NCBI RefSeq assembly: GCF_009833495.1
Contig: NZ_WUWG01000003.1
Coordinates: forward strand, 806,001-870,000
Direction of reading: 5' to 3'
Length of the DNA stretch: 64,000 nt
Origin: Oceanomicrobium pacificus
GTDB taxonomy: Bacteria > Pseudomonadota > Alphaproteobacteria > Rhodobacterales > Rhodobacteraceae
Within the stretch, counting starts at the first letter, position 1; each line of letters begins with the position of its first letter. Below, piece after piece: positions 1 to 9,176 of the stretch. The notes beneath the pieces are model-generated. The model was not told where the DNA came from. It worked only from the letters and a program-made list of their open reading frames with translations, and made no database searches. Made by a program: the position numbers and the translations under genes.

Positions 1-631
1 CCGCATCATAGGCCGCGCCGGTCCGCGCCAGCATCAGATCGTTCAGAAGCGCATTGCCAGGTCCGGTGTCGAAGGCCAGAAGCGCCTGTGCGGCGGCCGG
101 GTCTTCCACGGCCGGATCGACCCATGTCACATTGGCGACCCCGCCGATATTGACGAAGGCAACGGGCGCGGAACAACCGGCCCACCGCGCGCAGGCGTGA
201 TGGAAGAAGGGTGCGAGCGGCGCGCCCTGCCCGCCGGCGTCCATATCGGCGCTCCGGAAGTCCCAGGCCACGCGGCAGCCGCTGTCGCTTGCCAGTCGCG
301 CGCCATCGCCGATCTGGAAGGTGCGGCCCGTGTCCGGATCATGGCTCAGTGTCTGGCCGTGAAAGCCGACCAGTTGACCGCTCCGCGCCCCGATCGCCTG
401 CAGGGCGTCGAGATGCCGTGCCCGCACCCGCGCCTCGATCTCGGCCAGCAGGTTCGACTGGGGATCGGGCCATTGCCCGAACCCCGAAGCGATGAGCGCC
501 CGGTCATCAGGGTCCAGATCAAGGGTCAGATGGGACCCGAATCCGCCGATCCGCTCGCCATCCGTGTCGAGCAGCGCCACATCTACCGCGTCGAGCGAGG
601 TTCCGCTCATCATGCCGATCACGGTCTGCAT
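1..631 (-). CDS. anmK: Anhydro-N-acetylmuramic acid kinase, 3' part cut by window edge
   Basis: This kinase phosphorylates anhydro-N-acetylmuramic acid and opens its 1,6-anhydro ring, the entry step of cell-wall sugar recycling in the cytoplasm. About 210 N-terminal residues are present. They contain the family signature [12 protein letters not shown] near residue 6, then [20 protein letters not shown] and [11 protein letters not shown], and later FDTGPGNAL. The frame is open to base 1, so the C-terminal part lies outside the window. The ATG at 631 is chosen because AGGA sits about 8 bases upstream and it gives the usual few residues before MSGTS; an ATG at 649 is an alternative. The gene is divergent from tyrS, with about 85 bases between them, as is common in alphaproteobacteria. 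Confidence 0.93.
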   Translation of the reverse strand, partial: MQTVIGMMSGTSLDAVDVALLDTDGERIGGFGSHLTLDLDPDDRALIASGFGQWPDPQSNLLAEIEARVRARHLDALQAIGARSGQLVGFHGQTLSHDPDTGRTFQIGDGARLASDSGCRVAWDFRSADMDAGGQGAPLAPFFHHACARWAGCSAPVAFVNIGGVANVTWVDPAVEDPAAAQALLAFDTGPGNALLNDLMLARTGAAYDA

Positions 632-716
632 GCCAATTCCTGCGCCCATGCCCCTTCCCTTCGCTGCTGAGCAAGCTATACATCGCGCCATTGCAACATC
701 CAATGGACCGCACGCG

Positions 717-1964
717 ATGACCTACACGCCCAAGAGCGAATTTCTGCACCAGATGCAGACCCGCGGCTTCATGCAGGACTGTACCGACCTGCAAGGCCTC
801 GACGACGCCCTCATCGAAGGTGTGGTTCCGGGCTATATCGGCTTCGACGCGACGGCAGACAGCCTTCACGTCGGCTCGATGATTCAGATCATGATGCTGC
901 GCTGGCTGCAGAAGACCGGCCACAAGCCGGTCGTGCTGATGGGCGGCGGCACCTCCAAGATCGGCGACCCGTCAGGCAAGGACGAGGCGCGGCAGCTGCT
1001 GACCAACGACCAGATCGGCGAGAATATCAAGGGCATCCGCAAGGTGTTCGACCGGTTCCTGACCTTTGGCGACGGCCCGTCGGATGCGCTGCAGGCCAAC
1101 AATGCCGACTGGCTCGACACGCTGAACTATATCGAGTTCCTGCGCGACTATGGCCGGCATTTCACCATCAACCGGATGCTGACCTTCGACAGCGTACGGC
1201 TGCGGCTCGACCGCGAACAGCCTCTGACATTCCTCGAATTCAACTACATGCTCCTGCAAGCCTATGATTTCATGGAGATGAACCGCCGCTGGGGCGTCGG
1301 GCTGCAGATGGGCGGCTCGGACCAGTGGGGCAATATCGTCAATGGCGTCGACCTGACCCGGCGGATCAACCGCAACACGGTTTTCGGCCTGACGACGCCG
1401 CTGCTGACAAAGTCGGACGGGTCCAAGATGGGCAAATCGGCCAATGGCGCGATCTGGCTCAACGAAGAGCGTCTGTCGAGCTACGAGTTCTGGCAGTTCT
1501 GGCGCAACACGTCGGATGCGGACACGGGCAAGTTCCTGCGGCTCTTCACGGAACTGCCGGTCGATGAATGCAACCGTCTGGGCGCGCTTCAGGGGTCGGA
1601 AATAAACGAGGCGAAGATCATCCTCGCCAACGAAGTCACCGGTCTCGCCCGCGGTCCGGAAGCGGCGCAGGCCGCCGAGGCGACGGCCCGCGAAGTGTTC
1701 GAGAAAGGCGGCATCGGGGACGATCTGCCGACCGTCGCGATCCCGGCGGCCGACCTGTCGGAGGCCGGGATCTCGGTCGTGCAGCTCTTCGTGCGCGCGG
1801 GCCTTGCCAGTTCGGGCAAGGAGGCGAAACGCCTGATCGCCGAAGGCGGCGCGCGCATCGACGACGCACCGGTCACCGATGCGGGCCAGATGATCGGACT
1901 GTCGGATGCGCCGCTGAAACTGTCGGCCGGCAAGAAGCGCCACGCATTGGTGCAGCGCGGCTGA
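717..1964 (+). CDS. tyrS: Tyrosyl-tRNA synthetase
   Basis: A cytoplasmic class I aminoacyl-tRNA synthetase that charges tRNA-Tyr. The 415-residue length is normal for the bacterial enzyme. The HIGH-type motif is HVGS at residues 51-54 and the KMSKS-type motif is KMGKS at residues 237-241. GGSDQWGN of the tyrosine pocket lies between them. A C-terminal S4-like RNA-binding region (about 345-415) contains the pattern [17 protein letters not shown]. The open frame continues upstream, but the ATG at 717 (MTYTPKSEF) gives the family's usual N-terminus. It is divergent from anmK, and the next gene (DUF3179) converges on it 4 bases after the stop. Confidence 0.98.
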   Translation: MTYTPKSEFLHQMQTRGFMQDCTDLQGLDDALIEGVVPGYIGFDATADSLHVGSMIQIMMLRWLQKTGHKPVVLMGGGTSKIGDPSGKDEARQLLTNDQIGENIKGIRKVFDRFLTFGDGPSDALQANNADWLDTLNYIEFLRDYGRHFTINRMLTFDSVRLRLDREQPLTFLEFNYMLLQAYDFMEMNRRWGVGLQMGGSDQWGNIVNGVDLTRRINRNTVFGLTTPLLTKSDGSKMGKSANGAIWLNEERLSSYEFWQFWRNTSDADTGKFLRLFTELPVDECNRLGALQGSEINEAKIILANEVTGLARGPEAAQAAEATAREVFEKGGIGDDLPTVAIPAADLSEAGISVVQLFVRAGLASSGKEAKRLIAEGGARIDDAPVTDAGQMIGLSDAPLKLSAGKKRHALVQRG

Positions 1965-1968
1965 GCGG

Positions 1969-2949
1969 TCACTCCCCGAGCATCCAGGTGCCATCGGGGT
2001 GGAACGCATGAAACGCAAAGGCAAAGGACGTGTCATGCGGCACGTCCTGTCCGTTTCTGTCGCGCACCCGGATCGATGATATTTCCCGCCCGTCTGAGAT
2101 TCGCGCCGTATCGAGCGCCGAGGCCATCACCCCTTCCCAGCTGAGCGTCAGGCCGGCTTCCTCGATGGTCGCGCCACCCGCCAGGCGGGACAGCGGCCAG
2201 GCGCGGTCCCCCACCACGACGACGCGCGACAGCGGCTCGATCCCGTGCGGCGGCGGGTCGCCGGAATAGAGGAACGGCCGGTTCAGCCCGTCATATCCCG
2301 CATAGGGGTTGCGCCCGTATGGTCGGACGGCGTTCGGCCGCGCCATCACGAGGCCCTCCTTGTTGCGATCACGGAACGCATCGAGGCTTTCCATCCAGCT
2401 TGGCAGGACAGTCAATTCCGCACCGTTGAGCGCCCCGACAATTCCAGTGCCGGTAAATTGCTGCCACCAGCTTTCGGTCTCCCGGTCGAACATGATCATG
2501 TCGGAATTGCGCAGCTTGCCCGACACACCGAATGTCAGCACCTGATCGCCGAGCCGCCGGTCGAAGGTGATCGCCGAATTGCACAAGGGGCAGAAGGTCA
2601 CGGCCACGGGCACGCTGCCTGCCCGGTCATTCACGATCTCATGCCATGTCAGGTAACGCAGCGGATAGGCGCGCGGCACCTCCCCCGGCAGTTCGAGCGC
2701 GATCACCGGTTCGCGGCCGGGAATGTCGGCCTCGGCCACCGGCAGCATCACCGGGTCGTCGATCGCGGGAATGCCGTCGCGCGGCGGCCCGCCGGAGATC
2801 ACTTCGGCAAAGGCAATGGAGGCGCGGCTGAAATCCGTATTCGGCCATTCATTGGTCCAGAAGGCGGGCGGCTCCTCGGCACGGGCTCTATCCGGCGGCA
2901 GGCAGACAAGGGCGGCAGCGAGGGCAAGGCAGAGCGGCAGAAGGCGCAT
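1969..2949 (-). CDS. DUF3179 domain-containing exported protein
   Basis: A 326-residue protein of the DUF3179 family, whose biochemical function is not established. Residues 1-24 form a clear Sec signal peptide (MRLLPLCLALAAALVCL, cleavage near ARAEE). The mature part shows the family pattern: PRAYPLRYLTWHEIVND, then VTFCPLCNSAITFDR with a CxxC pair, and LRNSDMIMFDRETESWWQQ. It is expected in the periplasm. The gene converges on tyrS with almost no spacer. An extended palindrome lies just upstream of its start codon and overlaps the region where a promoter or ribosome binding site should be. Family assignment is firm; role unknown. Confidence 0.9.
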   Translation of the reverse strand: MRLLPLCLALAAALVCLPPDRARAEEPPAFWTNEWPNTDFSRASIAFAEVISGGPPRDGIPAIDDPVMLPVAEADIPGREPVIALELPGEVPRAYPLRYLTWHEIVNDRAGSVPVAVTFCPLCNSAITFDRRLGDQVLTFGVSGKLRNSDMIMFDRETESWWQQFTGTGIVGALNGAELTVLPSWMESLDAFRDRNKEGLVMARPNAVRPYGRNPYAGYDGLNRPFLYSGDPPPHGIEPLSRVVVVGDRAWPLSRLAGGATIEEAGLTLSWEGVMASALDTARISDGREISSIRVRDRNGQDVPHDTSFAFAFHAFHPDGTWMLGE

Positions 2950-2957
2950 TTTCGGTC

Positions 2958-2982
2958 ATCCTGAGGTTGATCAACTCAGGAT
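2958..2982. promoter_or_regulatory. Extended palindrome upstream of the DUF3179 gene
   Basis: ATCCTGA (2958-2964) and TCAGGAT (2976-2982) flank a perfect 10-base palindrome GTTGATCAAC (2966-2975), with one extra G at 2965. It lies 9 bases from the start codon of the DUF3179 gene. This could be an operator or an RNA hairpin covering the leader. No T-run follows on either strand, so a terminator is unlikely. Confidence 0.4.
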
Positions 2983-3034
2983 GGCAGGAGAGTTTGCATC
3001 TGAACAGAGCCGGTCACGCCCATGTGACGGCATG

Positions 3035-3068
3035 AAAAAAGCGGCGCCCCGGGTTCGGGACGCCGCTT
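3035..3068 (-). terminator. Rho-independent terminator of the peptidyl-prolyl isomerase operon
   Basis: Read on the minus strand, GCGGCGTCCCG, a short loop and CGGGGCGCCGC form a GC-rich stem followed by six T. It lies about 25 bases beyond the stop codon of the gene at 3093-3683. Confidence 0.85.
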
Positions 3069-3092
3069 TCGATCAAAGATCGTGGGTCGGGA

Positions 3093-3683
3093 TCAGAGGT
3101 CGCTCTTGATCCAGACTTTCTTCATATAGTCCGGCTTGCCGGTCACCATGCCGTTATTGGCCTGATCGCCGCGCTTGATCGCATCGATCACCGACTGGCC
3201 GCGGATCACCTTGCCGAACACCGTATACTGGCCGTTCAGGAAGGGCGCGTCGTCGAACATGATGAAAAATTGGCTGTTGGCCGAGTTGGGGCTTTGCGAC
3301 CGGGCCATGCCGACCGTGCCCTTCTGATAGGCAATGTCGGAAAACTCCGCCGGCAGGTCGGCCAGTACCGAACCGCCGCGTCCGGCCAGATTGCCGGCAT
3401 AGTCCCCGACATGGCCGAATTCCACATCGCCGGTCTGGGCCATGAACCCGTCGATCACGCGGTGGAAGGCCACCCCGTCATATTCGCCGGACCGCGCCAA
3501 TTTCTTGATCCGCTCCACATGGGCGGGCGCGACATCGGGCAGAAGCTCGATCTCGACCGTGCCTTCGGCTTCACCAGCCACCTCGATGACGAGGATATCC
3601 TCGGCATTCTGGGCAAGTGCCGCCCCGGCCCCGCCGAGCAGCGTGGCCGCTGCCGCCAGTGCGAGAAACCCGCGCCGGATCAT
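3093..3683 (-). CDS. Peptidyl-prolyl cis-trans isomerase, cyclophilin type, exported
   Basis: A cyclophilin that isomerises X-Pro peptide bonds, here probably in the periplasm because residues 1-24 form a signal peptide (MIRRGFLALAAAATLL, then AGAALAQN). The 196-residue protein has the compact bacterial cyclophilin core: VAFHRVIDGFMAQTGD, then GMARSQSPNSANSQFFIMF and NGQYTVFGKV. It is the downstream member of a pair: its ATG overlaps the stop of the cytoplasmic paralogue by 4 bases (ATGA), so the two are translationally coupled. A strong terminator follows it. Gene symbols ppiA/ppiB are not assigned because usage differs between genomes. Confidence 0.95.
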   Translation of the reverse strand: MIRRGFLALAAAATLLGGAGAALAQNAEDILVIEVAGEAEGTVEIELLPDVAPAHVERIKKLARSGEYDGVAFHRVIDGFMAQTGDVEFGHVGDYAGNLAGRGGSVLADLPAEFSDIAYQKGTVGMARSQSPNSANSQFFIMFDDAPFLNGQYTVFGKVIRGQSVIDAIKRGDQANNGMVTGKPDYMKKVWIKSDL

Positions 3684-4195
3684 GCGTCACCTGCGAGCTT
3701 GACCGTAATCATCCGGTCGGGGTCGCTGACCGCGCCATTCGCCGCCTGATTGCCGCGCTTGATTGCGTCCACATGTTCCATGCCGGAGGTCACACGGCCG
3801 AAAACGGTATACTGGCCGTTCAGGAAATGGCCGTCGTCGAACATGATGAAAAATTGGCTGTTGCCCGAATTGGGGTTCTGCGAGCGCGCCATGCCGACGA
3901 CCCCACGGTCAAACGGCAGTTTGGAAAATTCGGCCGGCAGGTCCGGCAGGTCCGAGCCGCCGGTGCCGGCGCGGGCGGGGTTGAACCCCTCTTCCATGTC
4001 GCCATGCTCCACATCGCCGGTCTGAGCCATGAAACCCTCGATCACGCGATGGAAAGCGACATTGTCATATTCGCCGTTCTTCGCCAGATGCTTGATCCGC
4101 TCGACATGTTTGGGCGCCACGTCGGGCAGAAGCTCGACATGGACCGGTCCGTCCTTCAGTTCGATGATCAGCAAATTGTCCTGGTTGTCCGCCAT
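3680..4195 (-). CDS. Peptidyl-prolyl cis-trans isomerase, cyclophilin type, cytoplasmic
   Basis: A 171-residue cyclophilin without a signal peptide, so cytoplasmic. It shows VAFHRVIEGFMAQTGD, the Arg/Gln catalytic region GMARSQNPNSGNSQFFIMF and NGQYTVFGRV. It is clearly paralogous to the exported cyclophilin encoded immediately downstream and overlaps it by 4 bases. The second of two tandem ATGs (4195) is preferred because GGAGG lies 5 bases upstream of it; the first ATG (4198) would leave only 2 bases. coaD lies upstream on the same strand, separated by about 65 bases, in an order common in Rhodobacterales. Confidence 0.95.
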   Translation of the reverse strand: MADNQDNLLIIELKDGPVHVELLPDVAPKHVERIKHLAKNGEYDNVAFHRVIEGFMAQTGDVEHGDMEEGFNPARAGTGGSDLPDLPAEFSKLPFDRGVVGMARSQNPNSGNSQFFIMFDDGHFLNGQYTVFGRVTSGMEHVDAIKRGNQAANGAVSDPDRMITVKLAGDA

Positions 4196-4261
4196 CATGG
4201 CCTCCGCAATGTTCGTTTGCCGAGAACCTAGGCGCTGGGGCCAGCAAGCGAAAGGGCGGGA

Positions 4262-4759
4262 TCAGGTTTTTTGAAGTTTTTCGGCCATTGCGCGGGCAAC
4301 CGCCGGTGGCACGAAAGAGGAAATGTCCCCGTCGAGCCGCGCGATTTCCTTCACCAGCCGCGAGGCAATGGCCTGATGATGCGCGTCCGCCATCAGGAAC
4401 ACCGTCTCGATACTGTCGTCGAGCGCGCGGTTCATGCCGACCATCTGGAATTCATATTCGAAGTCCGACACGGCGCGAAGCCCGCGAATGATGACACTTG
4501 CGCCAACCTCGGACGCACAATCGATGAGCAGGTTCTCGAACGGATGGGCCACGATTTCCACGCCGCTCTGGCGCGAGATGGCGGCGCATTCTGCCTCGAT
4601 CATGGCCACCCGTTCCTCCAGCGAGAAGAGCGGCCCCTTGTCCCGGTTGATCGCCACACCGATCACCAGCCGGTCGACGAGCGAACAGGCCCGGCGGATA
4701 ATGTCCGTGTGCCCGTTGGTCACGGGATCGAAGGTGCCGGGATATAGTCCGATGCGCAT
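4262..4759 (-). CDS. coaD: Pantetheine-phosphate adenylyltransferase
   Basis: Transfers an adenylyl group from ATP to 4'-phosphopantetheine, the penultimate step of coenzyme A synthesis. The 165-residue length is normal. The nucleotidyltransferase signature GTFDPVTNGHTDII is near residue 8, and the later segments VIIRGLRAVSDFEYEF and SSFVPPAVA fit the CoaD family. The ATG at 4759 is chosen because it gives the standard MRIGLYPGTFDP start and has AGGAG upstream; the frame stays open for 13 more codons but that extension is not conserved-looking. It lies upstream of the two cyclophilins on the same strand. Confidence 0.97.
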   Translation of the reverse strand: MRIGLYPGTFDPVTNGHTDIIRRACSLVDRLVIGVAINRDKGPLFSLEERVAMIEAECAAISRQSGVEIVAHPFENLLIDCASEVGASVIIRGLRAVSDFEYEFQMVGMNRALDDSIETVFLMADAHHQAIASRLVKEIARLDGDISSFVPPAVARAMAEKLQKT

Positions 4760-4882
4760 TTTGGGGCACTCCTGTCGCGGTTCGGGCGCACGCAACAATA
4801 TTGCGCCTGTCAGGTCAAGCCCGTCGCGCCCAGGCCGAACGTTCGGGACAACCGGCGCGCCGGACTGTTGCCGCTTTCCCCG

Positions 4883-5317
4883 TCAATGACCCGCGATCAT
4901 GTCCGCGAGCGCGGTGTTTTCCATCTCTATCTCGGAAATCCGCGCCTTGACCGCATCCCCGATGGAAATGACGCCGATCATCTTGCCGCCGTCGATCACC
5001 GGCATGTGGCGGAACCGGCCGCTGGTCATCTTTTCCAGAACCGACAGGACACTGTCCGATTTCTGGCACCCGATGACCGACGGGGTCATCACGGCCTCCA
5101 CCGTATCGTCAAGGCAATCCGGCCCGCGTTTCCCGATCTCGCGCACGATATCGCGTTCCGACAGGATGCCGTCGACGCTCTTTCCATCCTCGGTCACGAT
5201 CAGCGCACCGATCTTTTTCTCGGACAGGATCTTGGCGGCGTCGTGCAGCGCGGCCTTGCGGCTGATGGTCAGGATGTCGTGGTCGGGTTTGGCGGAAAGT
5301 ATTTGGCTAACGATCAT
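4883..5317 (-). CDS. Tandem CBS-domain protein
   Basis: A 144-residue stand-alone protein with two CBS domains (about residues 8-60 and 75-130), which generally bind adenine nucleotides and act as energy sensors. The first contains IGALIVTEDGKSVDGILSERD and the second FRHMPVIDGGKMIGVISIGD. No enzymatic domain is attached, so the partner is unknown. GGAGG lies 6 bases upstream of the ATG at 5317. It sits between coaD and a LysR regulator on the same strand without obvious functional link. Confidence 0.92.
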   Translation of the reverse strand: MIVSQILSAKPDHDILTISRKAALHDAAKILSEKKIGALIVTEDGKSVDGILSERDIVREIGKRGPDCLDDTVEAVMTPSVIGCQKSDSVLSVLEKMTSGRFRHMPVIDGGKMIGVISIGDAVKARISEIEMENTALADMIAGH

Positions 5318-5365
5318 ATCGCCCTCCTCTGACCCTAACAGACTGGCCGCAAAGCGGTGATTCCG

Positions 5366-6280
5366 TCAAGCAAGGCGGGCGAGCCGGGCCAGATCCTCCC
5401 GCATCCCGGTCACCAGATGGGCCGCGGTCTTGGAGATCCGCGCCACCCGCGCATCATCCTGATGCCGGATCAGGTAGAGGCTGCGCGACAGGCTCAACTC
5501 GTCCCGCAGAAGCGGCACCAGCCGGTCGAACCCTTCGGCGACGAAATCGGGCAGGATGCAATAGCCTGCGCCCGCGAGCGCCCAGTTGAGCTGCACGATC
5601 AGGCTGTTGGAGGCCAGCGCCGGTGCCATGTCGCGCCCGATCGAGGCAAAATAGTCGAGCTCCTTGTCGAAGATCATGTCCGGGATATAGCCGATGCCGC
5701 GCTGGGACCGCAGGTCGGACAGGCTGCGCGGGCGCACGCTGTCGGCCCAGTCCCGCGTTGCGTAGAGCCGCAGGCGGTAGCCGCCGATCTTCTGGATCTT
5801 CACCCGCCCGGCCGAGGGCGGCGACAGGGTGATCGCCAGATCGGCTTCGCGCTTCGACAGGCTGAACATCCGCGGCAGCGCGACGATCTGCACCGACAGG
5901 TCGGGATTGTCCCTGTTCAGGTCCGCGCAAACCCGCGGGAGCAGGAAATTCGACACGCCGTCCGGCGCACCGATGCGCACATGGCCGGACAGGCGGTCGG
6001 CATGGCCGCCGACCTCCTCCGACGCGGCCGCGGCGAGCGATTCCATCGACTGGGCATGCGCCAGCAGGTTGCTGCCGGCTTCGGTCAGCGCGTAGCCCTG
6101 CGGAGACCGGTCGAACAGCTTGGCACCGAGTGCGGTTTCCAGCGCCGTGATCCGCCGCCCCACCGTGGCGGGATCGAGCGCAAGCTGCCGCGCGGCCGAC
6201 AGGAGCCTTTGTTGCCGCGCGACCTGAAGGAAGACCCGCAGATCGTCCCATTTCATCTGAGGCTTGCCGGTGACCGCCAT
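5366..6280 (-). CDS. LysR-family transcriptional regulator, divergent from valine-catabolism operon
   Basis: A 304-residue LysR-type regulator. The N-terminal winged helix-turn-helix covers about residues 9-68 (WDDLRVFLQVARQQRLLSAA, then VGRRITALE and LFDRSPQGYALTEAG). The rest is the effector-binding domain, with VRIGAPDGVSNFLLPRV at its start. The ATG at 6280 is preferred because GGAAG lies about 6-10 bases upstream; a second ATG 24 bases inside lacks a good site. It is divergent from mmsA across 168 bases, so regulation of the mmsA operon is inferred from position. The spacer holds a tandem TGCAAAA repeat around 6333-6346 that could be part of the operator. Confidence 0.92.
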   Translation of the reverse strand: MAVTGKPQMKWDDLRVFLQVARQQRLLSAARQLALDPATVGRRITALETALGAKLFDRSPQGYALTEAGSNLLAHAQSMESLAAAASEEVGGHADRLSGHVRIGAPDGVSNFLLPRVCADLNRDNPDLSVQIVALPRMFSLSKREADLAITLSPPSAGRVKIQKIGGYRLRLYATRDWADSVRPRSLSDLRSQRGIGYIPDMIFDKELDYFASIGRDMAPALASNSLIVQLNWALAGAGYCILPDFVAEGFDRLVPLLRDELSLSRSLYLIRHQDDARVARISKTAAHLVTGMREDLARLARLA

Positions 6281-6448
6281 TCCGCACTTCCAGATTTTTT
6301 CCGATACCTGACCGCATTTCTGCGTCAGACCTTGCAAAAATGCAAAACGTCTTTGGTCTTTTTTGGCTGCGCTTTGACCGCCAATCGCTATAGATTGCCG
6401 CCAAACCCGCACCCGCTGTGCGGGTGCACCGACCAAAGGGATTCCGAA

Positions 6449-7948
6449 ATGACCGAACTCACCCATTTCATCGACGGCAAACATGTCAAAGGCACATCGG
6501 GCCGTTTCGCCGATGTGTTCAATCCGGCCACCGGCGAAGTGCAGGCCAAGGTGCCGCTGGCGAGCAAGGCGGAACTGGATGCGGCCGTGGCCTCTGCCAA
6601 AGCCGCGCAGCCGGCATGGGCCCGCGTAAACCCGCAGCGCCGCGCCCGCGTGATGATGAAGTTCGTCGAACTCCTGCACCGCGACATGGACAAGCTTGCC
6701 GAGGCGCTCAGCCGCGAGCATGGCAAGACCCTGCCCGACGCCAAGGGCGACGTGATCCGCGGTCTGGAAGTCGCGGAATTCTGCATCGGCGCGCCGCATC
6801 TCCTGAAGGGCGAGTTCACCGACAGCGCCGGCCCGGGCATCGACATGTATTCGCTGCGCCAGCCGATCGGCGTGGCCGCGGGCATCACGCCCTTCAACTT
6901 CCCCGCCATGATCCCGATGTGGAAATTCTGCCCCGCGATCGTCTGCGGCAACGCCTTCATCCTGAAGCCGTCCGAGCGCGACCCGTCGGTGCCGCTGATG
7001 CTGGCCGAACTGATGCAGGAAGCCGGTCTGCCCGACGGCATTCTGCAGGTCGTCAACGGTGACAAGGAAAGCGTCGACGCGATCCTCGACAACGAGGATA
7101 TCGGCGCCGTCGGCTTCGTCGGCTCCACGCCGATCGCCGAATATATCTACGGGCGCGGCTGCGCGAACGGGAAACGCGTGCAGTGTTTCGGCGGCGCGAA
7201 GAACCACATGATCATCATGCCCGATGCGGATATGGACCAGGCCGTCGACGCGCTTGTGGGCGCGGGCTATGGCGCTGCCGGCGAACGCTGCATGGCGATC
7301 TCGGTCGCCGTGCCTGTCGGTGACGAGACCGCCGACCGGCTGATCGAAAAACTGGCGCCGCGGGTCGAGGCGTTGAAAATCGGGCCCTACACGGCCGGCG
7401 ACGATGTCGATTTCGGCCCCGTTGTCACGGCGGATGCCAAGACGAAGATCCTCGGCCTTGTCGACAGCGGTGTCGAACAGGGTGCGAAGCTCGTTGTCGA
7501 CGGGCGCGACTTCAAGATGCAGGGCTACGAGAACGGCAACTTCGTGGGCGCCTGCCTCTTCGATCGCGTCACCACCGACATGGACATCTACAAGACCGAG
7601 ATTTTCGGCCCCGTCCTGTCCACCGTGCGCGCGCAGAGCTATGAGGAAGCGCTCGGTTACGCGATGGACCATGAATATGGCAACGGCACCGCGATCTTCA
7701 CCCGTGACGGTGACACGGCGCGCGATTTCGCCAACCGGATCAATATCGGGATGGTCGGCGTCAACGTGCCGATCCCGGTGCCGCTCGCATACCACACGTT
7801 CGGCGGCTGGAAGAAATCGGCCTTCGGCGACCTGAACCAGCACGGCCCGGACGCGTTCCGTTTCTACACGCGCACCAAGACCGTGACCGCCCGCTGGCCG
7901 TCCGGCACCAAGGAAGGCGCGGCCTTCTCCATCCCCGTGATGGACTGA
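6449..7948 (+). CDS. mmsA: CoA-acylating methylmalonate-semialdehyde dehydrogenase
   Basis: Oxidises methylmalonate semialdehyde (valine branch) or malonate semialdehyde to propionyl-CoA or acetyl-CoA with NAD+ and CoA. The 499-residue protein is an aldehyde dehydrogenase superfamily member: GVAAGITPFNFPAMIP region, GFVGSTPIAEYIY nucleotide-binding segment, and the nucleophile Cys281 in AGERCMAISV. The sequence FGGAKNHMIIMPDAD is typical of MmsA. The ATG at 6449 starts MTELTHFIDGKHVKG, the usual N-terminus. It is the first gene of a four-gene operon for the lower valine pathway and is divergent from a LysR regulator. Confidence 0.97.
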   Translation: MTELTHFIDGKHVKGTSGRFADVFNPATGEVQAKVPLASKAELDAAVASAKAAQPAWARVNPQRRARVMMKFVELLHRDMDKLAEALSREHGKTLPDAKGDVIRGLEVAEFCIGAPHLLKGEFTDSAGPGIDMYSLRQPIGVAAGITPFNFPAMIPMWKFCPAIVCGNAFILKPSERDPSVPLMLAELMQEAGLPDGILQVVNGDKESVDAILDNEDIGAVGFVGSTPIAEYIYGRGCANGKRVQCFGGAKNHMIIMPDADMDQAVDALVGAGYGAAGERCMAISVAVPVGDETADRLIEKLAPRVEALKIGPYTAGDDVDFGPVVTADAKTKILGLVDSGVEQGAKLVVDGRDFKMQGYENGNFVGACLFDRVTTDMDIYKTEIFGPVLSTVRAQSYEEALGYAMDHEYGNGTAIFTRDGDTARDFANRINIGMVGVNVPIPVPLAYHTFGGWKKSAFGDLNQHGPDAFRFYTRTKTVTARWPSGTKEGAAFSIPVMD

Positions 7949-8021
7949 CGCAGACGCGTGAAAACTGGCCGGGGGCGGCATGCCCGCCCCTGACCACCCG
8001 ATCTGCCGGAGGGAGGACCGG

Positions 8022-9173
8022 ATGGATTTCGCACTCAGCGACGAACAGCAGATGATCTTCGACATGGCGCGCGATTTCGGCACCGACCGGATCGCGCCCT
8101 ATGCTGCGGATTGGGAAACGGAGGGCAGTATTCCGCGGGATGTGCTGCAAGCTGCCGCCGAACTCGGGTTCGCGGCGATGTATGTCAGCGAAGAGGATGG
8201 CGGCACCGGACTCAGCCGGCTCGACGCCACGCTGGTCTTCGAGGCACTGGCGATGGCCTGCCCGTCCGTGGCCGCTTTCATCTCGATCCACAATATGTGC
8301 GCGAACATGATCGCGAAGAACGGCAGCGACGCATTGAAGGCGCGCATACTGCCGAAACTCGTCGCGATGGAGGCGATCGTCTCCTACTGCCTGACCGAAC
8401 CCGGATCAGGGTCGGACGCGGCAGCGCTGCGCACACGGGCCGAACGCACCAATGCGGGCTACCGGCTGACCGGCACCAAGGCGTTCATTTCCGGCGGCGG
8501 GTTTTCCGACCTTTATCTGGTCATGGCGCGCACCGGCGCTGAGGGCCCGAAGGGCATCTCCTCGATCCTCGTGGAAGACGGTACGCCGGGCCTCAGCTTC
8601 GGGGCGCCTGAGCGCAAGATGGGCTGGAAGAGCCAGCCGACCGCGCAGGTCCAGTTCGACGGCTGCGAGGTGGCGGCAGACAATCTGATCGGCGAGGAAG
8701 GGCGCGGTTTCACCTATGCGATGCAGGGGCTGGACGGTGGGCGGCTCAACATCGCCGCGGCGGCCCTCGGCGGCGCGCAATCCGCGCTCGACATCGCACT
8801 GCGCTACACGGGCGAGCGCGAGGCTTTCGGCCGCACCATCGACCAGTTCCAGGCGCTCCAGTTCCGGCTGGCCGACATGGAGACAGAGTTGCAGGCCGCA
8901 CGCACCTTCCTTCGGCAGGCTGCGTGGAAGCTCGACACTGCCGCGCCCGATGCAACGAAATTCTGCGCCATGGCCAAACGGTTCGTGACCGACACGTCCT
9001 TCCGCATCGCCAATGACGCGCTGCAACTGCTCGGCGGCTACGGCTATCTGGCCGACTATGGCGTGGAAAAGATCGTCCGCGACCTGCGGGTGCACCAGAT
9101 CCTCGAAGGCACGAACGAGATCATGCGGCTCATCACCGCCCGCGCGCTTCTGGCCGAGCGCGACCGGGGCTGA
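8022..9173 (+). CDS. Acyl-CoA dehydrogenase, probably isobutyryl-CoA dehydrogenase
   Basis: A 383-residue FAD-dependent acyl-CoA dehydrogenase. It shows YCLTEPGSGSDAAALRT (flavin and substrate contacts), the C-terminal LLGGYGYLADYGVEKI and the catalytic glutamate in ILEGTNEIMRLI. The assignment to isobutyryl-CoA (conversion to methacrylyl-CoA) is inferred from its position between mmsA and 3-hydroxyisobutyryl-CoA hydrolase. The ATG at 8022 has GGAGG about 8 bases upstream. It is followed by the next gene after 3 bases. A crotonase enoyl-CoA hydratase for the next step is not in this cluster and must be supplied from elsewhere. Confidence 0.95.
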   Translation: MDFALSDEQQMIFDMARDFGTDRIAPYAADWETEGSIPRDVLQAAAELGFAAMYVSEEDGGTGLSRLDATLVFEALAMACPSVAAFISIHNMCANMIAKNGSDALKARILPKLVAMEAIVSYCLTEPGSGSDAAALRTRAERTNAGYRLTGTKAFISGGGFSDLYLVMARTGAEGPKGISSILVEDGTPGLSFGAPERKMGWKSQPTAQVQFDGCEVAADNLIGEEGRGFTYAMQGLDGGRLNIAAAALGGAQSALDIALRYTGEREAFGRTIDQFQALQFRLADMETELQAARTFLRQAAWKLDTAAPDATKFCAMAKRFVTDTSFRIANDALQLLGGYGYLADYGVEKIVRDLRVHQILEGTNEIMRLITARALLAERDRG

Positions 9174-9176
9174 TCC

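Noticed and set aside
5366-8083. 905-codon minus-strand frame that joins the LysR gene with sequence antisense to mmsA
   Set aside because: Only the last 304 residues are LysR-like. The rest is antisense to mmsA, so no fusion protein is assumed.
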